Shown here: positions 24,915-33,321 of the stretch, in pieces
How the letters are laid out: the number at the start of each line of letters is the position of its first letter
Numbering within the stretch: position 1 is the stretch's first letter
DNA from: G963667915 sp965197385
GTDB taxonomy: Bacteria > Acidobacteriota > Vicinamibacteria > Vicinamibacterales > UBA823
Length of the DNA: 64,000 bases
NCBI GenBank assembly: GCA_965197385.1
Contig: CBDANA010000008.1
Coordinates: 868,001-932,000, forward strand
Reading direction: 5' to 3'
Made by a program: the position numbers and the translations under genes
Notes under the pieces: model-generated
What the model was told of the DNA's origin: nothing
The model's database searches: none
What the model saw: the letters and a program-made list of their open reading frames with translations, nothing else

Positions 24915-25723
24915 GCCACCGAGGCCTCACTGTTCGGTGCCGTGTCGCGAAGGTGAACGCCCAGCTCCTGCAGCCGCGAGCGAAGCTCGTCGGAGCTCAG
25001 GTCTCGCTCGATCCGGCCATTAACCGCCAGCGCAACCTGCCCGGTCTCCTCGGACACCACCACCGCCACGGCGTCACTCTCCTCCGTCGCGCCGATCGCC
25101 GCCCGGTGCCGTGTGCCGAGATCCCGACCCAGACGCGGATTCACGGTTAGCGGCAGAAAGCAGGCCGCGGCGGCGACTCGATCCTCCTGGACGATGACCG
25201 CACCATCGTGCAGCGGCGACGTGACCTGAAAAACGCTGACGAGCAAATCGTAGGTCAGCGCCGCATCGAGACGAATGCCGCTCTCAATGTGGGCACGCAG
25301 TCCGATCGCGCGCTCCACCACTATCAGCGCTCCGACCTGCTGCGCCGCCAGGTGTGAGACAGCCACCACGATCTCCTCGGTCGTCTCGTCATCGGCGTCA
25401 CGGCGCGCGAAGTAGCGCAAGAACGGTCCGCGGCCGAACTGGGCCAGCGCACGACGAATGTCCGACTGGAACAGGACGATGGCGGCAAACACGACGTACC
25501 CGACCATGTTGCGGATCAGCCAATTGACGGTTTGGAGCGGCGCGAGGCGAGAGACGTAGAAGAGGACAACGATGAGGCTGACGCCGAGTGCCATCTGCGC
25601 GGCGCGCGTGCCGCGGATCAGCGTGAGGAATTCATAGATGAGAAACCCGACGATCGCGATATCGACGAGATCCCACCACCCCATGGGCGCGCCCCCCACC
25701 AGCGCTGACATCGACTCGATCAT
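24911..25723 (-). CDS. cdaA: Diadenylate cyclase CdaA
   Basis: Makes c-di-AMP from two ATP. 270 residues from ATG 25721-25723. Three N-terminal transmembrane helices (IAIVGFLIYEFLTLI, MALGVSLIVVLFYVS, VVFAAIVLFQ) precede the DisA_N domain with the catalytic LHDGAVIV and GTRHRAAIG motifs. Position between folP and cdaR is the conserved arrangement. There is no other c-di-AMP gene in the window. Confidence 0.94.
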   Translation of the reverse strand: MIESMSALVGGAPMGWWDLVDIAIVGFLIYEFLTLIRGTRAAQMALGVSLIVVLFYVSRLAPLQTVNWLIRNMVGYVVFAAIVLFQSDIRRALAQFGRGPFLRYFARRDADDETTEEIVVAVSHLAAQQVGALIVVERAIGLRAHIESGIRLDAALTYDLLVSVFQVTSPLHDGAVIVQEDRVAAAACFLPLTVNPRLGRDLGTRHRAAIGATEESDAVAVVVSEETGQVALAVNGRIERDLSSDELRSRLQELGVHLRDTAPNSEASVA

Positions 25724-25745
25724 CGATCGCAATCCCTCACGGCGA

Positions 25746-26663
25746 TCACGACGTGGTGAACGAGCTAGCGGCCGGCGCCTCGGGATCCGCCGTCCCTCGA
25801 TGCATCCGGATGGCGTCGGCGACGCGCACGACGTCGAGCATCGCCCGCACCCCGTGCACCCGGACGATGTGCGCGCCCAGCAGGACACTGGCGGCCACCG
25901 CGCCGGCCGTGCCCCACTCGCGGTGCTCAGGCGGCACATCGCCCAGCACCGCCGTCAAATACGATTTCCGCGATGGCCCCACCAGAATCGGCCGGTCGAG
26001 GCTCCGCAGCCGATCGAGCTGCGCCAGCATGGTGAAACTGTGCCCGGCGCGCTTGGCGAATCCGATGCCCGGATCGACGATCAGCCGGTCTCGCGGGATC
26101 CCGGCGGCGACCGCGGTCCTCAGGCTCCACTCGAGCTCCGCGGCGACCTCGTCGGCGACCGCCGCGTAGTGCGCCTCACCGTACATGTCACACGCGCGAC
26201 CGCGCGTATGCGACACCACAAGCGCCGCACGCGCCGCCGCGGTCGCCTCCGCCAGGTCCGGATCATACCTTAGTCCGCTGACGTCGTTGACCAGCGACGC
26301 GCCGTGCGCCGTCGCTCGGCGCACGACGCTGGCCTTGTAGGTGTCGATGGAAATGGGCACCGTCGCCTGGCGAGCGAGCGCCTCGACGACCGGAAGCACC
26401 CGCGAGGACTCCTCCGCCGCGTCGATCGGCGCGGCGCCGGGTCGGGTGGATTCGCCGCCGACGTCGAGCAGGTCAGCGCCCGCCTCGACCAGGGCCAGCC
26501 CCTCGGCCACCGCCCGCCCAGCGTCCACGCCACCACCATTACCGGCATTACCGGCGAAGGAGTCAGGCGTGACGTTGACGACCCCCATCACCAGCGTCCG
26601 CGCACCGAGGCGCAGGACGCCCCCGTGCGCCAGCGGGATATCGTAAGACGTTCTGGGGATCAC
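25746..26663 (-). CDS. folP: Dihydropteroate synthase
   Basis: Joins p-aminobenzoate to dihydropterin diphosphate in folate synthesis. Signature MGVVNVTPDSF and DVGGESTRPGA, then NDVSG, and LVGPSRKSYL. Start is uncertain: I use GTG at 26663 giving 305 residues, because this begins just before the conserved barrel; another GTG at 26780 would abut ftsH. The product sits 22 bases before cdaA and after ftsH in the same operon. Confidence 0.9.
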   Translation of the reverse strand: MIPRTSYDIPLAHGGVLRLGARTLVMGVVNVTPDSFAGNAGNGGGVDAGRAVAEGLALVEAGADLLDVGGESTRPGAAPIDAAEESSRVLPVVEALARQATVPISIDTYKASVVRRATAHGASLVNDVSGLRYDPDLAEATAAARAALVVSHTRGRACDMYGEAHYAAVADEVAAELEWSLRTAVAAGIPRDRLIVDPGIGFAKRAGHSFTMLAQLDRLRSLDRPILVGPSRKSYLTAVLGDVPPEHREWGTAGAVAASVLLGAHIVRVHGVRAMLDVVRVADAIRMHRGTADPEAPAASSFTTS

Positions 26664-26783
26664 ACACGCGCCTCGTCCGGCACCGGCCGCGTCCGGTCGC
26701 GATAATCGATACTCGATGACCGATGACCGATGACCGACCCTGAGCCAGCCGACTCGTGCACGCCGTTCCGACGGCGCCACGCT

Positions 26784-28691
26784 TCACTCTTGAGGCAGCG
26801 GTTTATTGAGCGGCGGTAGCGGCGGTACGGCCGACGGCTGCTTCGCGTCCGACGCCGTGTCGGCAGACGGCGGCGTGTCGGACGAGTGCTCGGACTCGTC
26901 CAGAGGCAGCCCGGCAGCCACTCGCCGCACCTGATCGCCGTTGAGCACTTCCCGAACCAGCAACTCCTCCGCCATCTTCACCAGAACGACCCGATGCTCC
27001 TCGAGCATGGCGCGGGACCGCTTGTAGTTTTCCATGACGACGCGTTTGATCTCTTGATCGATCCGAATCGCTGTCTTTTCGCTGTACTCCTGGTGCTGCG
27101 CGATCTCACGGCCCAGGAAGATTTGCTCTTCCTTCTTTCCGAATGTTAGGGGACCTATCTCGTCGCTCATGCCCCACTCGCACACCATGCGCCGCGCCAG
27201 GTCCGAGACGCGCTCGAAGTCGTTGCCAGCGCCGGTCGTCACGCTGTCGTTCGTGATCTCCTCGGCGATGCGCCCCCCCAAGAGAATGGCGATCTGATCG
27301 TTCAGGTACTCGCGAGAGTAATTGTGCTTGTCGTCCACCGGCAACTGCTGAGTGACTCCCAGCGCCACGCCGCGCGGAATAATCGTCACCTTGTGGATCG
27401 GATCGGCGTTCGGCAGCAACACAGTCAGCAAGGCGTGACCGGCTTCGTGCACGGCGGTCACTTTCTTCTCCGCGTCGCTGATGATCATGGACCGGCGCTC
27501 CGTGCCCATGAGCACCTTGTCCTTCGCGAACTCGAAATCGAACATCTGAACGGCTTTCCGGTTGTAGCGCGCGGCATAAAGCGCCGCCTCGTTCACCAGG
27601 TTGGCAAGATCCGCGCCGCTGAACCCGACCGTACCGCGCGCCACGACGCCGGTGTCCACGTCGTCGGCCAGCGGGATCTTCTTCGTGTGCACGGCCAGCA
27701 CGCCTTCGCGCCCCTTGACGTCGGGACGGTTCACGATGATCCGCCGGTCGAAGCGACCGGGCCGCAGCAGCGCCGGATCGAGCACGTCGGGCCGGTTCGT
27801 CGCGGCGACGAGGATGACGCCCTCGTTCGACTCGAAGCCGTCCATTTCGACAAGCAACTGATTCAGCGTCTGCTCCCGCTCGTCGTGTCCGCCGCCCAAC
27901 CCGGCGCCGCGGTGGCGGCCCACGGCGTCAATCTCGTCGATGAACACGATGCAGGGGGCATTCTTCTTCCCCTGCTGGAACAGGTCGCGCACGCGCGAGG
28001 CACCGACGCCAACGAACATCTCGACAAAATCTGAGCCGCTGATCGTGAAGAACGGGACGCTCGCCTCGCCAGCCACGGCGCGCGCCAGCAATGTCTTCCC
28101 GGTGCCAGGCGCGCCCACGAGCAGCACGCCCTTCGGAATCCTGGCGCCGAGCTTCTGGTATTTCTGCGGTTCCTTCAGAAACTCGATGATCTCCTGCAAC
28201 TCCTCCTTCGCCTCATCCACGCCGGCGACGTCCTTGAACGTCACCTTTTTCTGCGTGCTCGAGGACAGCTTCGCACGGCTCTTGCCGAACGACAGCGCCT
28301 TGTTGCCGCCGCTCTGCATCTGCCGCATGAAGAAGATCCAGAACCCAATGATGAGCAGGACAGGTGCCCAGGAGTACAGCAGCGTCGCCCACGGACTGGA
28401 CGCGGCCTCTTCAGCCGTGATCTGGACGCCGCGCTCGAGCAGCGTATTGGCCAGGCCCTCGTACTGGGGTGGTGCGTAGGTGCGGAATCGCTCGGCGTTC
28501 TTGAGGGTGCCGACGATCTCGTTGCCGGTGATCGTGACGCTCTCGACCTGCCCGTCCTCGACTTGCGTGATGAATTCGCTGAAGCTCCGCGCCGTGTCGC
28601 GCGTCTGGAAATCGGTCGAAAAGTTCCAGATCAGCACGCCCACGACGACGAGTACCATCCAGAACAGCAAACTCCTGAGCGTCGGATTCAA
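26784..28691 (-). CDS. ftsH: ATP-dependent zinc metalloprotease FtsH
   Basis: Membrane-bound AAA+ quality-control protease. 635 residues: N-terminal transmembrane helix (LLFWMVLVVVGVLIW), extracytoplasmic domain, second helix (LLYSWAPVLLIIGFWIFFM), Walker A GAPGTGKT (193-200), Walker B VFIDEIDA, SRH region, zinc HEAGH (415-419). I start at TTG 28689-28691 because GGGAGGATCAGG lies 5 bases upstream and this TTGA overlaps the tilS stop; the frame is open upstream inside tilS without family similarity. The C-terminal 40 residues are Pro/Ser/Asp-rich. Confidence 0.95.
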   Translation of the reverse strand: MNPTLRSLLFWMVLVVVGVLIWNFSTDFQTRDTARSFSEFITQVEDGQVESVTITGNEIVGTLKNAERFRTYAPPQYEGLANTLLERGVQITAEEAASSPWATLLYSWAPVLLIIGFWIFFMRQMQSGGNKALSFGKSRAKLSSSTQKKVTFKDVAGVDEAKEELQEIIEFLKEPQKYQKLGARIPKGVLLVGAPGTGKTLLARAVAGEASVPFFTISGSDFVEMFVGVGASRVRDLFQQGKKNAPCIVFIDEIDAVGRHRGAGLGGGHDEREQTLNQLLVEMDGFESNEGVILVAATNRPDVLDPALLRPGRFDRRIIVNRPDVKGREGVLAVHTKKIPLADDVDTGVVARGTVGFSGADLANLVNEAALYAARYNRKAVQMFDFEFAKDKVLMGTERRSMIISDAEKKVTAVHEAGHALLTVLLPNADPIHKVTIIPRGVALGVTQQLPVDDKHNYSREYLNDQIAILLGGRIAEEITNDSVTTGAGNDFERVSDLARRMVCEWGMSDEIGPLTFGKKEEQIFLGREIAQHQEYSEKTAIRIDQEIKRVVMENYKRSRAMLEEHRVVLVKMAEELLVREVLNGDQVRRVAAGLPLDESEHSSDTPPSADTASDAKQPSAVPPLPPLNKPLPQE

Positions 28692-30100
28692 CCTGATCCT
28701 CCCAACTGCTTGACCGCCAAGAGTATCACGGACCGCGTTGCGTCCGTGATTCGAAATTCGTGGGCAATGGTTTGCCCCACGATCCACACGATTCGTCCCG
28801 TGGAATCGGTCACGATCGGCACGCGATCGCGACGTGCCCGGGGAACCTTGCGATCGACAAACAGATCCTGCACCGAGCGCCCGCCCGGCGCCCCGAGCGG
28901 CTGAAGGCGGTCGCCTGGCCGTCGTGCGCGCACGGTCAACGGCTCGACCAGGTGCGCCGCATCGATCGCCACGGCCCCGCCCCGGTTCGACAGCACCGAA
29001 CGATCGGGCACACCGGCGGGCGCCGCCGTCACGACGATCTCGGCCTCCGCCACGGTCACAGCTCCCGGAACCGACAGCGCATACGCGAATGTCTCCCGCG
29101 CAATGGGCGGCCGAGCCTCGTCCAGTGAGCTTAGCCGGATGCGGTCGCCGACCCGGGCCGCCACCTGTCCGGGCAGTGACACGCGACCGGCGCCAGCGGT
29201 GCCACCCAGCTGTCGCAGCGCCTCGACGTGCTCGAACCCGACGAAACGGCCGCCCGCACCCTGCACGAGTGCCGCGCGGGCGACCCGACGCGCCAGCGCC
29301 GTCGGCAACTGGTCCAGTGCGGGCAGATCGATCTCGACGGCGCCCTCATGTACTAGGACGACGCGGTCCTCCACCTGGTTCGCCGCAGCATCCAGCCAGT
29401 CGGCGTCTTCCCGGGCCACGTCGGCTTCTCGAGCGAGCACGTCGGTGATGCCGCCGGAAAAATGCTCCCGCAAATAGGGAAGCAGTTCGTGGCGGACCCG
29501 GTTGCGGGGAATGCGCAGGTCGGCGTTCGACGCGTCGTCCCGAAACGGAATGCCGTGGGCGCCGAGAAACTCCCGCAACTCGGGCCGCGTGACGTCGAGC
29601 ACGGGTCGGATGACCACACCGTGCCGCGGGTAGATGCCGGACAGCCCTCGAGTGCCGGCACCCCGCAGGAGCCGCAGCAGGAACGTCTCCGCCTGGTCGT
29701 CCACCGTGTGCCCGACGGCCACGCGGCCCGCCCCGACCTGCGCTGCTACCCGCTGGAAGAACGTCAGGCGAGCCGCGCGGCCGGCCGCCTCGACCGAGCA
29801 CCGGCGCGCGTCGGCCAGTGCCTGCACATCGACGGCCTCCTCGTGATAGGGCAACCCGAGTCGACAGGCGAGATCGCGCGCGGTGTCGGCGTCACGATCC
29901 GCGTCGGCGCCCCGCAGCCGATGATGCAGGTGCACGACGCCCACCAGCGAGAACGGATCGGTGTCGGCCAGCCGGTGCAGCAGATGCGCCAGCGCCACCG
30001 AATCCGATCCGCCGGAGACGGCCGCCAGTACCCGGCTCCCTGCAGGAATCAGGTCGTGCCGGCGGATGGTGCGGCGGACGCGGTCGAGGAGAGCGTGCAT
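28688..30100 (-). CDS. tilS: tRNA(Ile)-lysidine synthetase
   Basis: Makes lysidine at C34 of tRNA(Ile)CAU, so that AUA is read as Ile. 470 residues: PP-loop AAVSGGSDSVALAHLL near residue 30, the H-H-LRG of VVHLHHRLRG, GHTVDDQAETFLLRLLRG, RPLLDVTR-like VIRPVLDVTR, and the C-terminal domain RPGDRLQPLGAPG. Start at ATG 30098-30100. It overlaps the TTG of ftsH, a common pairing. Its 5' side has the second copy of a 27-bp repeat. Confidence 0.94.
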   Translation of the reverse strand: MHALLDRVRRTIRRHDLIPAGSRVLAAVSGGSDSVALAHLLHRLADTDPFSLVGVVHLHHRLRGADADRDADTARDLACRLGLPYHEEAVDVQALADARRCSVEAAGRAARLTFFQRVAAQVGAGRVAVGHTVDDQAETFLLRLLRGAGTRGLSGIYPRHGVVIRPVLDVTRPELREFLGAHGIPFRDDASNADLRIPRNRVRHELLPYLREHFSGGITDVLAREADVAREDADWLDAAANQVEDRVVLVHEGAVEIDLPALDQLPTALARRVARAALVQGAGGRFVGFEHVEALRQLGGTAGAGRVSLPGQVAARVGDRIRLSSLDEARPPIARETFAYALSVPGAVTVAEAEIVVTAAPAGVPDRSVLSNRGGAVAIDAAHLVEPLTVRARRPGDRLQPLGAPGGRSVQDLFVDRKVPRARRDRVPIVTDSTGRIVWIVGQTIAHEFRITDATRSVILLAVKQLGGSG

Positions 30101-30107
30101 CACCTTG

Positions 30108-30133
30108 TTGCGAATGACTGGGACAGGACACTA
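30108..30133. repeat. 27-bp dispersed repeat, copy 2
   Basis: TTGCGAATGACTGGGACAGG plus ACACTA matches copy 1 at 11821-11847 with two internal differences. On the minus strand it reads TAG-TGTCCTGTCC..., and that TAG is the stop codon of the CrtC/AttH-like gene. Both copies thus coincide with a stop codon. Confidence 0.55.
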
Positions 30134-31461
30134 ACGGCCGCGGAAGGTCTCGGCGGCGCCGAGCGCGGTGAAGTCGACCGGGTCGTCGCCAACGCGGCCG
30201 GTGACATAAAAGCTGGCGCGGAGCTGATAAAAATCGAGCGGGCCACCGAACGACTCGGGATCTATCCGCGTGACCATGGCGTCCTCGACGTCGATCTCCA
30301 TCGTGAGATCGAGCGAGGGGCTTTGCCCGCTGACGACGATGCGGCGTGGCTGTCCGGTCTCGGCGACGTCTTCCTCGTCAATCCACACCGCCATCGAATG
30401 GCCGATGAGGCCGTCTGGTCCCAGGACGCCAAGGAACCCGGGGATGCGATCGGGGTCGGCCGCGTCGGCCGGGGGATGCAAGCGCCCGTAGACGAACGAG
30501 AGCCCATCGCCCTGCACCTGACCCCACTGCCACGAGACCCCCTCCCAGTGGCTCCAGTTGTGGTCGTGATAGCCGGCGCCGCCGTCGAGCGAGATGACGT
30601 CGCCCGCGACGTTCAGGGTGCCATCGAGCGTGCCCGACATGACCGGCACGGCATACCCCGACAGCCAGCCGCCGGCGCCCTGGATCGTCAGCGGCGGGAG
30701 CGCCTGGCCGACCTTCGCCGTCAGCACGAGGTCGCCGGTGACCCGGGGGTAGGCGGCGATGGTTGAGGGGCGCCATCGGTCGTGATCGTATCGGGCGCCG
30801 GAAGATCGATGGTGACGTGGTAGCTGAGACCCTCCAGCCGCAGGCGGTTGCCCCCGATCGTGAGATCTGGCGCGTCCGCGAGCAGCCGCGCCGCGTCGAT
30901 CTCCGCCGATTCGGTGTACGACGCCAGCTGGCCGTCGCGGTCGAGCTGCAGCCGGACACCCGCCACGCGTCCTCCGGATTCACCCTCGGGTCCGACCAGG
31001 AACGTTAGGTAGAAGCGCGTGGGCCCGGCGACGCCGTTAAAAAACAGCCACTCGGCCCACGAGCTGGCACGCGCCGCCGGGCCGGAGATGGGATGGAACC
31101 TGTCCATCGCCCGGAGGACATCGCCCGGGTCGGGTGATGTCCAGGCGACGTCGGCCGGCACGTCGGTCCAGGTCTCGACCGCCGCCGTCTCGGCGTCACC
31201 AATCGCGCGCTCCAGGCTCGGGATGCCACCGTGCGTCTGGACCGGGACGACGCGATCGTCCCTGACGAGATAGAGCGGCGTCTCAACGCTCGGCGACGCG
31301 CCGATCGCGCGCCCTGCGAGCGCCGGCGTGTTGAGGGAACTCGACAGGATGAACCTGGCGTTCGGCACCTTCCCAGTCCATCCCGCGATGACGACATCGC
31401 CGCCAATCAGGAGGGCGAGCGACGCGATCACGAGCAGGCGGCGCGATGCGGCGCGGGCCAT
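30131..31461 (-). pseudogene. CrtC/AttH lipocalin-like hydratase gene with a frameshift
   Basis: The 5' part (ATG 31459-31461 to a TGA at 30721) encodes a signal anchor (LLVIASLALLIGGDVVIA) and the first half of a hydroxyneurosporene-synthase/AttH-like domain (AEWLFFNGVAGPTRFYLTFL). The 3' part, in another frame, carries the rest: YPRVTGDLVL, GYHDHNWSHW, WQWGQVQGDG and ends at 30131. The frames join between about 30720 and 30780. Together they make a normal 440-residue protein, so one indel has broken it or was introduced in sequencing. The activity, if intact, would be a lipid or carotenoid modification, not assignable. Confidence 0.7.
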
Positions 31462-31509
31462 GGCAGAGATATTATCGCAGGCGACCGCAGACGCGCGGCG
31501 AAGTCTCAC

Positions 31510-31969
31510 CGTCTGTTCGAGATAGGATGGAAGCCTCGCACGGGATATGGCGCAGCACTGGTCTGAACCGATGGAGGCGCTGGCGGCCTGGTGACAAGAG
31601 ATACCGTTCGGGCATGTGACACCTCCTTGGGTTTAAGGAGGCGTTATTGTGCGGAGTGATCGGTCAAGCTCGCTCAGGCAGTCTCAACGGCGGGATAAGG
31701 CGATCCACGCCTTGACCAGATCCGCCACTCAGCATAATCCCCAGCTCCGCATAATCCGCCAGCGCGGCTAGGACGTGCAGCTGAGCTCGCAGGGCACCGG
31801 GATCTCTCGACGACGCAGCGGTACACGCACTTGAGTCCGGCAGCGAAGAAAGCGGCCATTCGGCTGCTCGATCAGCCCCCGCCGTTCCCTGATTTTGTCT
31901 CTGGTTTTGGAGACATTCTGGAGACGGGGAAGGCGGGATCGCTAACTGCAACAAACGACAGGAGAAAAG
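31510..31969. other. 460-base gap with one hairpin; no gene recognised
   Basis: Between the CrtC/AttH-like gene and the tRNA. Open frames exist on both strands but show no family signature or strong ribosome-binding site. The only obvious structure is the 7-bp stem hairpin at 31622-31641. Confidence 0.5.
31622..31641. terminator. Hairpin CCTCCTT-GGGTTT-AAGGAGG
   Basis: A perfect 7-bp stem with a 6-base loop in the gap upstream of the CrtC/AttH-like gene. It lacks a strong U-tract, so it may be an mRNA structure or weak terminator. Confidence 0.35.
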
Positions 31970-32046
31970 TGGTGCCGGTGCAGGGACTTGAACCCCGGAC
32001 AACGCGGATATGAGCCGCGTGCTCTAACCAGCTGAGCTACACCGGC
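31970..32046 (-). tRNA. tRNA-Met (CAU anticodon), CCA encoded
   Basis: The minus strand folds as a normal tRNA: acceptor GCCGGTG/CACCGGC, D stem GCTC/GAGC, anticodon stem CGCGG/CCGCG with loop CTCATAT (anticodon CAT), T arm CGGGG-TTCAAGT-CCCTG, discriminator A and encoded CCA. With no C1:A72 mismatch or GGG pairs it is not the initiator. It could in principle be the tRNA(Ile)CAU that TilS modifies, but it looks like elongator Met. Confidence 0.9.
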
Positions 32047-32158
32047 AGAACGCTGTGGGAACTGCTCGCACCTCGCGCTCGGAGCCGCGACCCGCCTCGG
32101 CGGGGCCACACTCAGGCGAAGCAACAAGGGATTATATCAAGGGTCCGTTTCCAGTGTT

Positions 32159-32322
32159 TAGAACCCATCTCATAAACCACGCCGGCATTCGGCCGCCGAT
32201 GCATCCCGTCCCGCGGCGTTGCTCGTCGGTCAAATACGGCCGGTATTCTCCCTCCTCGCGCCTGGCGGGACGGGCGCCTCGACGCCCTCGGTGCCTCGCC
32301 GTGGTTTATGAGATGGGTTCTA
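32159..32322. mobile_element. MITE-like element, divergent copy C with perfect inverted ends
   Basis: 164 bp bounded by TAGAACCCATCTCATAAACC (23-bp perfect inverted repeat including ACG) and its reverse complement. The middle shares CGGCCGCCGATGCATCCC, a palindromic ATACGGCCGGTATTCTCCCT and CCTCGGTGC with copies A and B, but the termini differ. It encodes nothing. Its last three bases are the stop codon of the adjacent gene. Confidence 0.8.
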
Positions 32323-33279
32323 GTGTCGGGGTTGGCCCGCCCGCTCGACGAGCGCGGCGGCCAGCAGCGGAATCAGCAACTCGTGGTGGCCGATCAAGGC
32401 GATCCCCCGCCCTGTGCCGGCCGTGGGCCGCTCCACGACATTCGTCTGTGGACGGTAGTGCCGGAGGAAGTCGAGATTCACCGTCGTGAGTTGGGCCAGC
32501 GGGATGCCACGGTTGCGCGCCAACGCGACCGCCTTGAGGAAGACCTCCGGCAGCAGCACGGCCGAGCCGCAATTCAAGTAGACGCCGCGCTCAAGCCTGG
32601 CGACGCTCGACACGAAATATCGAAAATCCCGAAGACTGCCGGCACCAAGCGCCTCGCCTGACACCTGCGGGTGCATGTGAATGATGTCGGTGCCGATCGC
32701 GACGTGGACGGTGATCGGGATGCTCAGGCGATGGGCGGCGGTGAAGACGCTGACCGACGCATGCGGCGGCTCACGCTCGGCCAGGAAACGGCCCACGGCC
32801 TGACCGATCCCCCGCCCGGCACCAACGCCCTCGTTGATCGCCTGATTCAAGAGGCGGCCGGTTTCCTCCGCCATGCCGAACCGCCCGGGCCCGAGCGACT
32901 CGTCGACGTCCTCTGATGTCCCACCCGACAGCGCGACCTCGAAGTCGTGAATCACGCCGGCACCGTTCGTGGCGATGGCCGACACGAAGCCTCGCTCCAT
33001 CAAGTCGATGATGACGGGCGACAGCCCGGTTTTGATGACGTGTGCGCCGAGTCCCCAGACGATGCCTGCCTCGTCACGCCGAGCGTCAATGATCGCGTCG
33101 ACGACCCGTCGGAAGTCGACGCCGGCGAGCAGGCGCGGAAGGCGGTCGACCAGGGCGGCGACGCCGGCACCTGGCGCGTACGGCCGTGCGAAATCCTCGA
33201 CGCGGGCCTTACTCCGCCTGGACCCGAGCGGGTAGGTTCGGATCTGGTCGAACCCGAATTCCTCGTACGGAAACTTCAT
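32320..33279 (-). CDS. Deoxyhypusine-synthase-like protein of unknown function
   Basis: 319 residues from ATG 33277-33279. The text IATNGAGVIHDFEVALSGGTSEDV, HVIKTGLSPVIIDLMERGFV and TVHVAIGTDIIHMHP recalls a bacterial family distantly related to deoxyhypusine synthase (NAD-dependent Rossmann-like), whose substrate in bacteria is unknown. The catalytic Lys of the eukaryotic enzyme cannot be placed with confidence. The TAG stop is the terminal trinucleotide of element C, so the original C-terminus may be replaced. It follows queA in the same direction. Confidence 0.55.
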   Translation of the reverse strand: MKFPYEEFGFDQIRTYPLGSRRSKARVEDFARPYAPGAGVAALVDRLPRLLAGVDFRRVVDAIIDARRDEAGIVWGLGAHVIKTGLSPVIIDLMERGFVSAIATNGAGVIHDFEVALSGGTSEDVDESLGPGRFGMAEETGRLLNQAINEGVGAGRGIGQAVGRFLAEREPPHASVSVFTAAHRLSIPITVHVAIGTDIIHMHPQVSGEALGAGSLRDFRYFVSSVARLERGVYLNCGSAVLLPEVFLKAVALARNRGIPLAQLTTVNLDFLRHYRPQTNVVERPTAGTGRGIALIGHHELLIPLLAAALVERAGQPRH

Positions 33280-33321
33280 CACATCACTCGATGACGCACG
33301 TTCGATCTCTGCCCACCACGC

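Noticed and set aside
31970..32046. tRNA(Ile2) with lysidine instead of tRNA-Met
   Set aside because: The anticodon is CAU in either case, but acceptor and D-arm resemble elongator Met; the alternative c cannot be excluded without comparison to other CAU tRNAs in the genome.
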